Shown: positions 9,732-22,389 of the stretch, piece by piece
Layout: every line of letters begins with the position of its first letter
Numbering within the stretch: position 1 is the stretch's first letter
Assembly: GCA_022577435.1 (NCBI GenBank)
Contig: JAKOON010000150.1
Span: 5,001 to 69,000, forward strand
DNA length: 64,000 nt
DNA from: Embiotoca jacksoni
Taxonomy: Eukaryota; Chordata; Actinopteri; Embiotocidae
Direction: 5' to 3'
Notes under the pieces: model-generated
The model's database searches: none
What the model was told of the DNA's origin: nothing
Seen by the model: the letters and a program-made list of their open reading frames with translations, nothing else
Made by a program: the position numbers and the translations under genes

Positions 9732-12700
9732 ATGCTCACCAGGTACGTTCGTTCTCGTCGTTTCATCGTCTCACAAAGATACAAAAAAAGAAAAACAGAA
9801 ACAGTGAAAAATGCTTTTTATCTTTGTGACGTTTTCAGTTTCAGAGTCACAATTTTAATTTGGAGTTAGTGTGTGTGTTAGTTTGTGTGTTAGTGTGTGT
9901 TAGTGTGTGTGTTAGTGTTTTAGTGTGTGTTAGTGTGTGTTAGTGTATGCGTTAGTGTGTTAGTGTGTGTTAGTGTGTGTTAGTGTGTGTTAGTGTATTA
10001 GTGTGTGTGTGTTAGTGTGTGTTAGTTTGTGTGTTAGTGTTAGTGTATGTGTTAGTGTGCGTTAGTGTGTGTTAGTGTGTGTTAGTGCGTGTGTTAGTGT
10101 TAGTGTATGTGTTAGTGTGCGTTAGTGTGTGTTAGTGTGTGTTAGTGCGTGTGTTAGTGTTAGTGTATGTGTTAGTGTGTGTTAGTGTGTTAGTGTGTGT
10201 TTGTTTGTGTGTTAGTTTGTGTGTTAGTGTGTGTTAGTTTGTGTGTTAGTGTGTGTTAGTGTGTGTTAGTTTGTATTAGTGTGTATTAGTTTGTGTGTTA
10301 GTGTGTTAGTTTGTGTTTTAGTGTGTATTAGTGTGCGTTAGTGTGTGTTAGTGTGCATGTTAGTGTGTTAGTGTGTGTTAGCGTGTGTTAGCGTGTGCTA
10401 GTGTGTGTCAATGTGTGTGTTAGTGTGTGTTAGTTTGTGTGTTAGTGTTAGTGTATGTGTTAGTGTGTGTTAGTTTGTGTGTTAGTGTGTGTGTTAGTGT
10501 TAGCGTATGTTAGTGTGTGTTAGTGTGTGTTAGTTTGTGTGTTAGTGTGTGTGTTAGTGTTAGTGTATGTGTTAGTGTGTGTGTTAGTGTTAGTGTATGT
10601 GTTAGTGTGCGTTAGTGTGTTAGTGTGTGTTAGTTTGTGTGTTAGTGTGTGTTAGTGTGTGTGTGTGTTAGTTTGTGTGTGTTAGTTTGTGTGTTAGTGT
10701 GTGTTAGTGTGTGTTAGTGTGTGTGTTAGTGTGTGTTAGTGTGTTAGTTTGTATTAGTGTGTATTAGTTTGTGTGTTAGTGTGTTAGTTTGTGTGTTAGT
10801 GTGTATTAGTGTGTGTTAGTTTGTGTTTTAGTGTGTGTTACTGTGTGTTAAGTGTGTGTTAGTGTCCTAGTGTGTGTCAGTGTGTGTTAGTGTGTGTCAG
10901 TGTGTGTGTGTCAGTGTGTGTGTTACTACGTGTGTTATTGTGCGTTGGTGTTACACAACTCAATCTGTGTTCGCTAACTCAGGGTCAAGGTTTGGAGGCC
11001 AAAGGCCAGCAGATTTCTGTGGTAAAATATTTTTCATGAATCTGAAATTCATCTGAAAATTTGTCTTCATGAAGAAAATCAGATTTAAATTCTGTACGAG
11101 GGCCCTGAGGGGCCACAAAGGTCCCCAGACTGAAACGTATGTTTGTGTCGTAGGAACGTTGTTCTTCTGTTCTCTCTGTTTGTCGTCCTGGTGGAAGGAG
11201 ACCTTGACTCCAACGGTAAGAACCCATCTGAATAACATCTGAACAAACTCATCAACATCTATCCTGATGGACGACCTCATCAACATCTGTTCTCATTGAT
11301 AATCTGATGAAAACATCTCTGACTGTTTTGGAATGTAACAAAACTGTTTTCTGTTTGCAGATGCTGGAATACAAGCCATGTCGACAGGTAAATCACCTGT
11401 CTGTCTCACCTGTCTGGTTAACCTGCCTCTGCCCCATCTGTCTCTGCCCCACCTGTCTCTGTCTTACCTGTGTCTGTCTCACCTGCCTGGCTAAACTGTC
11501 TCTGTCTCACCTGTCTGTCTCACCTGTCTCTGCCCCACCTGTCTCTGTGTCAACTGTCTCTGTCTCACCTGTCTGTCTCACCTGTGTCTGTCTCACCTGC
11601 CTGGTTAACCTGCCTCTGTCTCACCTTTCTGTCTCACCTGTCTCTGCCTCACCTGTCTGTCTTACCTGTCTGTCTTACCTGTCTCTGTCAGATAAAGATT
11701 CAACATCTGATGAAGCCCCTACAGGTGAGCCACAAACTGTCTGTGTTAAAGTGTTCAGGTGTAGATGTTTTTAAAACTTTAGCGGCTTGTAATAAGAACA
11801 TGAGTACAGATGTTTTCAGCCACATGTGTAATCTGTGTCTGAATGTTGTCTGACATTTTCTGGATTCAGTTTTCAACTCAGTAATGAAGAGTATCAGTAA
11901 GACAGGTGATGAGATCAGGCACGCAGATAAACAGTTGTATCGTCTGCATATCAGTGAATCTGCATTAAAATAAAGGGCAGTTTTATATGTTCATACTGGC
12001 TCGCTGCAGGTGTAAAAAATAAAACAGAATATTTATCATCAATATAAAGTAACAATCTTCAGTTAAACTAACAAAGACTTCCTGTATAAACAAACCCAGT
12101 AATTGACACCCAGAGTTAACACTCAGTTTACTGTTTCTTCCACATGCGGCCCAGTAGGTTACAGAGACGGTTCATTAACATACCAGAGACAAGCAGGATG
12201 AGATCAGCGGCGCCACCTGCAGGCCTGATTGTGAACATCAGTTACTGTTTAACACCAGATATTCTGACTGAACTGTTGTTGTTTTTTCAGAGAGCATGAA
12301 CGCTGTCTCTCCTGATCAGCCCGGTAAGACCACCGCTTACAACCTCTCCGTTATTTTCATTAGACTTGAACACATCCAGAATGTGTATTAGAAGCACTGT
12401 ATGACATGTCTCTAAAAACACTGTGGCAACAGGAAGAACCATGTCTCCTCCTGTCAGAGACCTTCTCACATTCAGAGATTCGGACCCTAACCCTCACACC
12501 AACACCTCACAATTAAATAATCTGATACCAATCGATCGGGTCCTGACGGTTCAGGTTGTGAATTACAAAATATTAGACATTTATAAATGTGAAATGCATC
12601 ATAGATGTTTAACAGACGGAGCATTAAAATTAATGAAGGTGTCTCACTGTGTTCAATATCTGCAGATTCAACTTCTCCTATTTCTCTTCTTGTTCTTTAG

Positions 12701-14653
12701 CTTATTCACATGTTAGCCTCCAACTGTTCAGAGCCCGTGCTAAATATTCAGTCATTAACATCATGTGGTGTCCTTTAAGTACAACCACAAGTATAAGCTG
12801 GTTTGTCCACAGCAGGACAGCAGGCAGTATTAAAATAATAGCACTGTGTGCATTAATACAAGATTGAAGCAGATATTTAACTGTCATCAAAAGTTACTTT
12901 CCTACTTGTTATTTGCAGGAAATGGTAAATATTTCAATTAAAACTTTTACTAAATTATACAGCAGTGGTTAGTAATACTTAACTGACATGTGCTAAAAAT
13001 ATCATAACTACTTGTCATGTGTTGCAGTCTCACCAGTTACATGACCTGTGGTCACGTGTCAACATGTCTGATGCAAACAGTTTATTCAATCAGGATAGTA
13101 TGTTTTTTTTAATCAGTAATCTCTAATATTCACGAATGAAAATGTTCCCATTCTGACGATGTTTAAAATTTTACATTTCTATTTATCTAAATATTTGAAT
13201 CCCTGAATTATGGAGGAGGATCATCAGGTAGGAACATGATGAAAATGATGATGATGATATCAGGTGACAACAACCACCTGAACATCATCTAAACATCAAA
13301 TTACTGCTCATATATTTCATGTAAAACAAAGTATCTTTCCAACATTCACAATATCATGAGAAAAAAATACTGTTCACCTGTTTATTTGTTAACCTGTTTA
13401 TACTGTTGACCTGCTTACTTGTTTACCTGTTTACCTGTTCATCTCTTTACCTGTTCATCTATTTGCTTGTTCACCTGTTTACCTGTTCACCTGTTTACTT
13501 GTTTACTTGTTCACCTGTTTACTTGTTTACCTGTTCACCTCTTTACTTGTTTACCTGTTTGCCTGTTTACTTGTTTATCTGTTCACCTGTTTACCTGTTC
13601 TTCTGTTTACTTGTTCATATTTTTACCTGTTCACCTGTTCAATCATTCACCTGTTTACCTGTTCGCCTGTTCATTAGTTCACCTGTTCACCTGTTTACCT
13701 GTTCACTCATTCACCTGTTTACCTGTTCACCTGTTCATTAGTTCACCTGTTCACCTGTTTACCTGTTCACCTGTTCATTCATTCACCTGTTCAACTGTTT
13801 ACTTGTTCAACTGTTTACCTGTTCGATCAATCACCTGTTCACCAGTTTATTTGTGTTAATGTTTCAGACACCCTCAGCTCCAGCTCAGAGACAGCAGAAG
13901 GTGAGAACAACTTTCTGATTTTATAGTCTGAGACCAGAAAACTTCATCTATCTGAAAATGAATTTTACATGAAGCTGAATGTATTTTAAAGTGGATTTTG
14001 TATCTTTACCTGAAAATATCTTTGTTTAGAGTTAAAAACTCATAATTTTTAACAGGATAGGTTTACGTTCTCTCAGACAGTCTCCTGAATCTTCAGATGT
14101 AAATGTGAAGTGGGAGGAGCTTCCACATTTTAACCATTTCAACATTTCTTGAATCCAGCATCAGATATCAATGTTCTCGTGTCCTGCTTATGTAAGTCAG
14201 TAAACAGTTGAGTTGGCTTCGGATTAGTGCAAATTTGGTAACAGAACACTGTGATTTTCAACATGATCTGAGGAATACTGGCATATTTAAAGGATCAAAG
14301 TAGATTAAATAACAAATGGTTAAAGTCTGAGAAGTTACAAATCTAAAGACTGCCTCCAACAAATATCCAGTTTTTAACCGCGTTAACATCCTTGTGATGT
14401 TTTTATGTCAGGAGTAAAACAATCAGTCAACACTGCATAAAACATTCTGTCTCTGAACTGCAGTCTCTTTAAGACTTTAAGTCAATCAAACTTAACTGTC
14501 ATCATGTCAAATGTATTGATCCATTCTGTACTGATCCATTCATTCATTTGAATTGAAATTTTTTGTAGCTCCAGCGGCCAATCAGCTGACAGCATCTGGT
14601 ACATCCTGCTCTGTTTTTTTTATCTTCCGAATATCTGATCAAATCTTTGTTTG

Positions 14654-14691
<38 letters not shown>

Positions 14692-15380
14692 TCAGAACCA
14701 GCTGTAGCTGCTGCAAACAGTGTCGAGGAAGACGATGGTGAGACAAAAACACACTGAACATTGTTATGCGTCAGTATGTTGACGTTTGACCCTTTCGGCA
14801 TTCAGAGTTCTTCTTGGCTGAGTGTCGACGATAGTGACACTCATATATATATATATATATATATACATTGTATTTGCAGCCGAGTTATTGACACACCTGT
14901 CACATGGGTACATCTGCACATAGCAGCAATTCTCAGGCAGACATTTGCTGCCCTCCTTTGAGTCTCCCCTGTTGAACAAAGGAATAACATGCACAAAAAT
15001 AAGAATAAATACCATATTTGCAATGATTGCAAAGTCAAAACACGTGTAAGACTTTACTGAGTAAATCTCTGTCGGGCACATATGTTTGAAATACCTGAGC
15101 AGGTCAAATTAATGTTCACCTCCATCTGTTTGACAAAAGTCTGCCTCTGTTTAAAATGTTTTTTGCAGAAGACGAGAGTGCCGACTCTGATGAAGGAGGG
15201 AAGAAAAAGTTCAGCTCACGTTTAGCTAAACCACAGAGCCCCGCGCACATTCAGCAAAGCCCCGCCCATGTCATTCAAACCCCCGCCCTCCTGCCGCAGC
15301 CAATCATTCCTCAGCCAAAAGCTTTGGTGAGGAGCCGAACATCCAAGAGACGATCCAGGACCAACCGGCGCCAGATCTAA
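9732..15380 (+). CDS. Cluster gene A: small secreted acidic/basic protein from phase-1 microexons
   Basis: I read nine firm coding exons: 9732-9742, 11154-11215, 11361-11387, 11692-11724, 12291-12323, 13868-13900, 14569-14598, 14696-14737 and 15169-15380 (stop TAA). They sum to 483 nt, 160 aa. A 6-nt exon at 12919-12924 would add Gly-Asn in phase. Exon 1 is 11 nt (phase 2); all later introns are phase 1. Exon 2 encodes a signal peptide (MLTR from exon 1, then NVVLLFSLFVVLVEG). The middle is acidic and serine-rich, with Fam20C-type S-x-E sites (TSDEAP, LSSSSETAE, VEEDDEDESADSDEGG). The last exon switches to a Pro/Gln/His-rich stretch (SPAHIQQSPAH, LLPQPIIPQPK) and a basic tail (RSRTSKRRSRTNRRQI). 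No cysteine is encoded. The family is not recognised by name. It looks like a secreted, disordered matrix-type phosphoprotein and shares its architecture with genes B and C. Exon calls rest on splice consensus and phase only. Confidence 0.75.
9866..10940. repeat. GTTAGTGTGT array, about 1.1 kb, in gene A intron 1
   Basis: Continuous degenerate tandem array of GTTAGTGTGT, TTAGTTTGTGT and GTTAGTGTATGT variants on the sense strand. It fills most of the 1.4-kb first intron. Confidence 0.95.
11395..11690. repeat. CACCTGTCTCTGTCT array in gene A intron 3
   Basis: Pyrimidine-rich tandem repeat that ends exactly at the acceptor of exon 11692-11724. The array itself therefore supplies the polypyrimidine tract. 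Confidence 0.9.
12919..12924 (+). other. Candidate 6-nt microexon of gene A
   Basis: TATTTGCAG precedes and GTAAAT follows the hexamer GAAATG. Its length and phase (1 to 1) keep the frame and add Gly-Asn between the 12291-12323 and 13868-13900 exons. Chance occurrence is possible because the match is so short. Confidence 0.3.
13376..13858. repeat. CACCTGTTTACCTGTT array in gene A
   Basis: About 480 bp of a roughly 16-bp pyrimidine-rich unit, ending just before the acceptor of exon 13868-13900, as in the array of intron 3. Confidence 0.9.
14652..14693. repeat. (TGAT)n tetranucleotide
   Basis: TTGATTGATTGAT run directly upstream of the acceptor of exon 14696-14737. Confidence 0.9.
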
Positions 15381-15665
15381 AACAGCAACACGCAATGCAC
15401 ACACAGACAACACACACACACACATACAAACACATGTGATCATGTATTCAAACACAAATATACAGTACTGTATGAACACACATGTGGAGGGTCAAGTTGA
15501 AACACGCAGCAGGTTCAAACTCAAGTCTGCAGACACAGAGCCATCTGATTGGTCAGCTGATTGGTCATGTGATTGGTCACCTCATTCGTCAGCTGATTGG
15601 ATGCCCAGAATGAGTCCAGGTATCCAGGTGGTCTTTATTGGGGCAGCACGTTATTTTTAAAACAA

Positions 15666-15671
15666 AATAAA
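15666..15671 (+). terminator. Gene A polyadenylation signal
   Basis: AATAAA 286 nt past the gene A stop codon. Alternatives are at 15719-15724 and about 16026. Confidence 0.5.
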
Positions 15672-15809
15672 TTTACTTTCTGCGAGTATTTAAATTTTTT
15701 TTTTTTTTAAGTGATTTTAATAAATACAAATGTTTTGTGACTCTTTAAGTTCAAAGACTGACTGATAGATTGTCTACTCTGGCCTTTTATGTACTTATAT
15801 ACACATCGG

Positions 15810-15895
15810 CCCCTGATATGTGGACGGGTTTTGACCCCTGATATGTGGACGGGTTTTGACCCCTGATATGTGGACGGGTTTTGTCCCCTGGACTC
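15810..15895. repeat. 24-bp triplicate CCCCTGATATGTGGACGGGTTTTGA
   Basis: Three direct, near-perfect copies downstream of gene A. Confidence 0.85.
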
Positions 15896-16907
15896 CAGTA
15901 GACCTCAGAGTATTAAACCTGCTCAGTTTATCTGTTTCCTGTTTTTTACTTTCATTCTAAAGTTTGTGACTGAAACATGTAAACAATGTGATGTTCACTT
16001 CCTGTTTGTTCCTTTTATCTTATTTTAATAAAGTTAAACTGAACATGAACTCCACCTGACCTCTGACCTCAGCTCTTTCTGCCCAGTGTTTCTCCTGCAG
16101 CTGGTTTCTACAGCTCACAGATATCAGCTGCACCTTTCTGCACATGCTCAGTACACACTTACGTGCATGACATCATCAGAGGACATGTGACTGACCTGTC
16201 CATCATCATAGGACATAACTGACCTGTCCATAATCACAGGACATGTGACTGAACTACAGTCCACTACATTCATGGTCAGGTAAGATGTATCATGGTGTGC
16301 TGGACAGTTTGTCTTGCTTCAGACGGAGACAATAAGAAATAAAAGTGTCTCATCTTCTGAGTGTCTACAGCGTCTGTCCATCTCTGCTGTAGGACGATAT
16401 CAAAGTACAGAATCTCCATGACATGAATCTAGATCTCAAAAAGACAAAGAGGACTGTGTGTCTCTGAACATTGTCCTCCACAAGAGACGTCTTATGTTCT
16501 ACCATAACTGATGTCACTGATTGGACAGGAGGTGGCGCTTTTTTACCTTCTCTGTTATCTGTTATCAGGACTAGGTTAGGTCGGCAGCATCAGTTACCAT
16601 GGCGATACAGCCCACTAAAAAGTGAACGGACTTCGTAGTCCTGAAAACCCGGAGTTAAAGCTAGAGTTATCATGGTAACAGAGTCCAGATCTTGAGAGTC
16701 AGTTTCGGTCACATCGCTGGAAGATCATACAGTGTTTATGTTGTTGTTGTTTACAACCTGAACTTTAATATAAAACAAACAGGCCAGCAGGTTGTTGAGT
16801 CACATGATGGAAGCTAAGACATAGTTCTGGTCTGTAGCGCCTCCCAGAGGAGAGAAGATGAATTGATTCATGTTAAGTCCAGAGGGACATTTACTGACTC
16901 TAGATGT

Positions 16908-18385
16908 GTCTACATCCTGGATGGAGGGCATGTTCCTGTAGTCCCGGATGGAGGGCAGGTTTCTGTAGTCCTGGATGGAGGGCAGGTTCCTGTAGTACCG
17001 GATGGAGGGCAGGTTTCTGTAGTCCCGGATGGGGGGCAGGTTCCTGTAGTCCCGGATGGAGGGCAGGTTTCTGTAGTCCTGGATGGAGCGCAGGTTCCTG
17101 TAGTCCTGGATGGAGCACAGGTTTCTGTAGTACTGGATGGGTACTGTATGGGTGGCAGGTTTCTGTAGTCCTGGATGGAGGGCAGGTTCCTGTAGTCCTG
17201 GATGGAGGGCAGGTTTCTGTAGTCCTGGATGAAGGGCAGGTTCCTGTAGTACTGGATGGAGGGCAGGTTCCTGTAGTACTGGATGGGTGGCAGGTTTCTG
17301 TAGTCCTGGATGGAGGGCAGGTTCCTGTAGTCCTGGATGGAGAGCAGGTTCCTGTAGTCCTGGATGAAGGGCAGGTTTCTGTAGTCCTGGATGGAGCGCA
17401 GGTTCCTGTAGTCCTGGATGGAGCGCAGGTTTCTGTAGTACTGGATGGGTACTGGATGGGTGGCAGGTTTCTGTAGTCCTGGATGGAGGGCAGGTTCCTG
17501 TAGTCCTGGATGAAGGGCAGGTTCCTGTAGTCCTGGATGGAGCGTAGGTTCCTGTAGTCCTGGATGGAGCGCAGGTTTCTGTAGTACTGGATGGGTACTG
17601 GATGGGTGGCAGGTTTCTGTAGTCCTGGATGGAGGGCAGGTTCCTGTAGTCCTGGATGGAGGGCAGGTTTCTGTAGTCCTGGATGGAGCGCAGGTTCCTG
17701 TAGTCCTGGATGGAGCGCAGGTTTCTGTAGTACTGGATGGGTACTGGATGGGTGGCAGGTTTCTGTAGTCCTGGATGGAGGGCAGGTTCCTGTAGTCCTG
17801 GATGAAGGGCAGGTTCCTGTAGTCCTGGATGGAGCGTAGGTTCCTGTAGTCCTGGATGGAGCGCAGGTTTCTGTAGTACTGGATGGGTACTGGATGGGTG
17901 GCAGGTTTCTGTAGTCCTGGATGGAGGGCAGGTTCCTGTAGTCCTGGATGGAGGGCAGGTTTCTGTAGTCCTGGATGGAGCGCAGGTTCCTGTAGTCCTG
18001 GATGGAGCGCAGGTTTCTGTAGTACTGGATGGGTGGCAGGTTTCTGTAGTCCTGGATGGAGGGCAGGTTCCTGTAGTCCTGGATGGAGGGCAGGTTTCTG
18101 TAGTCCTGGATGGAGGGCAGGTTCCTGTCGTACTGGATGGAGGGCAGGTTCCTGTAGTACTGGATGGAGGGCAGGTTCCTGTAGTACTGGATGGGTGGCA
18201 GGTTTCTGTAGTCCTGGATGGAGGGCAGGTTCCTGTAGTCCTGGATGGGTGGCAGGTTTCTGTAGTCCTGGACGGAGGGCAGGTTCCTGTAGTCCTGGAT
18301 GGAGGGCAGGTTCCTGTAGTCCTGGATGGGTGGCCGGTTCCTGTAGTCCTGGATGGGTGGCAGGTTTCTGTAGTACTGGACCTGA
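16908..18385. repeat. 27-bp minisatellite with higher-order structure, about 1.5 kb
   Basis: The unit is GTCCTGGATGGAGGGCAGG followed by TTCCTGTA, about 50 copies, with TTCC/TTTC, GTCC/GTAC and GAGGG/GAGCG variants. A 145-146-bp higher-order block marked by TACTGGATGGGTACTGGATGGGT recurs at about 17440, 17586, 17731 and 17877. Because 27 is a multiple of three, several frames stay open across the array (to 546 codons on the minus strand). No splice sites or non-repeat coding flanks support translation. Confidence 0.95.
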
Positions 18386-18495
18386 TTCCTGAATCAAACA
18401 GACTCTGAACTGGTTCAATCTGACTGATCAGAAAATGCAAACATAAACTGAAACATCATTCTCTATGTTGATACTGAAATTAGATTAAGGAGGGT

Positions 18496-18611
<116 letters not shown>

Positions 18612-18882
18612 GAACCATATTTGTTTGGTTGAAGTTTGTTGCTGCAGAAACGAAACAACAGCCGTTAGAAAACAAAACAGACCTTCAGCCTCCTCCTCCT
18701 CCTCCTTCTCTTCCTCTCTCCAAATGCAGCCGTATTTTATCACTCCCCTCCGACACACACACTCTGGCAGATTTATCTCGGTCTTTTCTCTCTTTGTTTC
18801 TGTCCTCAGTTGAACTCAGAGCTAATTCTGAAGAAAGTTTCTCGTTTCAATTTGTTTTATTTTTAGAAAATAAGAAAGAATG

Positions 18883-19780
18883 AACATCTGTCTGTAACAT
18901 CTGTCTGTAAATGTCGATAATGTCCGTCTGTAACATCTGTCTGTAACATCTGTCTGTAACATCTATGAGTCTGTAACATCTGTCTGTAACCTTTGCTTGT
19001 AACATCTGTCTGTGACATCTGTCTGTAACATCTATCTGTCTGTAACATCTGTCAGTGACGTCTGTCTGTAATGTCTGTCTGTAACATCTGTCTGTAACAT
19101 CTGTCTGTAACATCTGTCTGTCTGTAACATCTATCTGTCTGTAACATCTGTCAGTGACGTCTGTCTGTAACATCTGAGTCTGTAACATCTGTCTGTAACA
19201 TCGGTCTGTAACATCTATGAGTCTGTAACATCTGTCTGTAACCTTTGCTTGTAACATCTGTCTGTGACATCTGTCTGTTAGTAACATCTGTCTGTAACAT
19301 CTATCTGTCGGTAACATCTGTCTGTAACGTCTGTCTGTAACGTCCGTCTGTAACATCTATCTGTCTGTAACATCTGTCTGCAACGTCCATTTGTAACATC
19401 TGTCTGTAACGTCTGTCTGTAACATCTGTCTGTCTGTAACATCTGTCTGTAACGTCTGTCTGTAACATCTGTCTGTCGGTAACATCTATCTGTAACATCT
19501 ATCTGTCTGTAACATCTGTCTGTAACCTTTGTCTGTAACATCTGTCTGTCGGTAACATCTGTCTGTAACATCTATCTGTCAGTAACATCTGTCTGTAACA
19601 TCTGTCTGTAACATCTATCTGTCTGTAACATCTGTCAGTGACGTCTGTCTGTAACGGCTGTCTGTAACATCTGTCCGTCTGTAACATCTGTCTGTAACAC
19701 CCATCTGTAACATCCGTTTGTAACATATATCTGTCACACCTATCTGTAACGTCAATCTGTAACAGCTGTCTGTGTATCTA
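18883..19780. repeat. 13-bp minisatellite TAACATCTGTCTG, about 0.9 kb
   Basis: Tens of copies with 4-nt expansions (CTGTCTGTCTG) and CATCTATGAG variants. A segment around 18930-19030 recurs near 19200-19280, which points to block duplication. Confidence 0.95.
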
Positions 19781-20029
19781 CAATAAAACAACAAAGAAAG
19801 TAATGAAACGTCAGTAGGAAGTCGATCAGTTTATTTGTGTTTGAGGAACTAAAAGAAGAAGAAAAATTTCTGGTTTGGTAGGTTGAAGTGTTTTTTCCCG
19901 GAATGTGACATACGAGGAAATACTGCAAAAAAAACACACACACTGACTCAGAGTGATGAGAACACGCTGACCGTCACATGTTCCTCAACACACTCATGAA
20001 AATTCATCAAATGGAAATATGACCAGTGT

Positions 20030-20226
20030 CTTGGTCCTCAGTTCTGGTATTGTTCGGGATCTTGTTCCTGGTCCTGGTCCTTTTCTTGGTCCTGTTCTTG
20101 GTCCAAGTCCTGGTCCTGTTCTTGTTCTTGTTCTTGTTCTTGTTCTTGTTCTTGTTCTTGTTCTTATTCTTAGTCCTGGTCCTGGTCCTTTTCTTGGTGT
20201 TGTTCTTGGACCTGTTCTTGGTCCTG
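20030..20226. repeat. TTCTTG/TCCTGGTC hexanucleotide array
   Basis: CTTGGTCCTG-type units with a pure (TTCTTG)n core at about 20118-20165. Confidence 0.9.
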
Positions 20227-20539
20227 CCCATATTAAAACTGTTTCCTGTCAGTCCCAGTCTGTGGATTCCTACCTGCTCTGAAACCCAGTCGAAGTCATT
20301 CCAACTTGTCCAACAAGGTTTGAGACGACTGTGTGAATGTGAGTCATTATATAATAAAGGTATAATTCAGTAATTAATTGTGTTCAAATGTGTTTTAGTT
20401 ACCGAGGAGACAAAACTGCGACACAAAATCCTCCAATAAATTAAACTGTTAATCACAGAGAGACTGAGGGGAATGAGGGGAATCAATACATCTCAGATAT
20501 TTAATGTTGAGTATATTTTTACATGATAATCATATTCCT

Positions 20540-20540
20540 C

Positions 20541-20590
<50 letters not shown>

Positions 20591-20591
20591 T
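20540..20591. repeat. (TCAA)n microsatellite
   Basis: Perfect TCAA tetranucleotide run. Confidence 0.95.
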
Positions 20592-21127
20592 TCCTCCTGA
20601 GGTCCAAAGTGTCACTTTTCATTATTTCTGGATAAAGTCTTTATGAAATTCAAATGAATTTGTTGACTGAAGATGAAATCGACTTTTTGTTGTTTCACAT
20701 ATTGTTTTTTTAGCAGTTAGTGAAACACCTGAAACAAGTGACATGTTCAGTTCTGTGTTTTGTTTGGTCAGTGTGAAGGTCATTTGACAGGGTTCAGGAG
20801 GTCAGGGATTCCACTCATGTTGACAAAACTGTCAGAAAAAATCCCAATAAATAAATAGAGTTTTATCTGAAGCTGTGAAAACACTTTCAGTTCAACATGC
20901 TGGTGACATGTTTTTAACCGGCAGGAAATATGTTGCTCTTAATAGACTGCTTCTCAGCAACTCTTTGTTAAGATTGTCAAACCAGTTCACCTCTGAGAAC
21001 AACTTCATACCAGGAATATACCACACACACACACACACACAGTGTGCGTCTAATTTCCTGGTAGGAAATGTGACTCCAGGCAGTTTACAGTCGGACTGAT
21101 TAACGTCTTTGATTTGTGGCACATTTT

Positions 21128-22115
21128 CTACATTCCTTTTTTAAAAAGGTTGGGACTCTGTATTAACGGAAAAAAAAAACCTGTGATGATTTGTAAATCA
21201 CATAAACTCATATTTAATTGAAAATAGACAAAAGACAACACATCAAATGTTGAAACTGAGAAAGTTTATAAATTTCTGAAAATATTTGCTCATTTTGAAT
21301 TTAGTGGCAGGAACACATCTCAAAAAAGTTGGCACAGAGTCAACAAAAGATAAAAGAAACACCTGATAGAACATCTGACGTCTAATGAGGTTACCATGGC
21401 AACAGATCAGTAACATGATTGGGTATAAAAATATCATTTCAGAGAGGCAGAGTCTCTCAGCAGTGAAGATGGGGAGAGGTTCACCACTCTGTGAAAGACT
21501 GTGTTGGAAAATAGTTCAACAATCTAAGAATAATGTTCCTCAATGTAAAATTACAAAGATTCTGTTGCTGAAATCACTGCATGGGCTCAGGAACACTTCT
21601 GAAAACACTTCTTTTCAGGGAAGGTCTTGTTTATTTCAGCAGAACAACGTCCAAACCACATTCTGCACGTATTCCAACAGTATGGCTCTCTAGTAGAAGA
21701 GTCCGCTGATAAACTGGCCTCCTGCAGTCCAGACCTGTCAATCATTGAAAACATCTGGAGCATCAGGACATGAACAATACAACAAAGGAGACCCTGAACT
21801 GTTGAGCAGCTGAAATCCTCTGTCAGGCAACAATGGGACCACATTTCACTTTTAAAACTCCACAAACTGGTCTCCTCAGTTCCCAAAGGTTTCCAGAGTG
21901 TTGTTAAAAGAAGAGGTGATGCAGCTCAGTGGTGAACATGATCCTGGAACAACTTTATAGAGATGTGTTGCTGACATCAGATTCACAATGAGAAAATATA
22001 TTTGATATAAAACAATAAAATGTCTCAGATTAGATATGTTATCCTTGGTCTATCTTTAATTAAAGATGAGTTTCAATGAATTATTTCCATGTTACGGGGT
22101 TGTACAAAATTCTGA
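21128..22115 (+). mobile_element. Decayed Tc1/mariner-superfamily transposon
   Basis: The sequence follows a common teleost Tc1/mariner element, internally deleted and with stops. At 21471-21560 is the N-terminal GRGSPLCERLCWKIVQQ stretch, and at 21575-21600 the ATGGGCTCAGGAACACTT segment. At 21626-21770 are the remnants of the catalytic end: FQQ(D>N)N followed by a PDL...IENIW equivalent, with the DDE aspartate changed to asparagine. At 21785-21930 is the C-terminal EQLK...SVPK stretch. AGGTTGGGACTCTGT near the left end corresponds to the terminal inverted repeat. Cannot encode an active transposase. Confidence 0.8.
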
Positions 22116-22389
22116 TCAGGAAGCCATACTTGGAAGAAAATTTGCTCCAAACCAGGTTTAAATTTTGTCTGAATATAGTTTAAATCGGTTTTAAATGTGC
22201 TCTAAATGCAGAGTTAAACTGGACTAAGTTTAGTTTCAGTGCTACATTAGCCAATTCTGTGTATTGAGCCTGGTTTGTCAAACCTGCTGTGTGATTAGGC
22301 TTAGAAACATTTTGTGGGTCGCATTATTCAACATTTATCTTTTCAGTTGTCAATTACATTACAAAGTTTTTAATTACATATGATTCAAA

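Noticed and set aside
13205..13224. 12-nt exon GAGGATCATCAG in gene A
   Set aside because: Phase fits, but the acceptor lacks a pyrimidine tract.
16800..18440. Very long open frames (to 546 codons minus, 502 codons minus in a second frame)
   Set aside because: They follow from a 27-bp tandem unit without stop codons. Several frames on both strands are open at once and no splice or start context supports coding.
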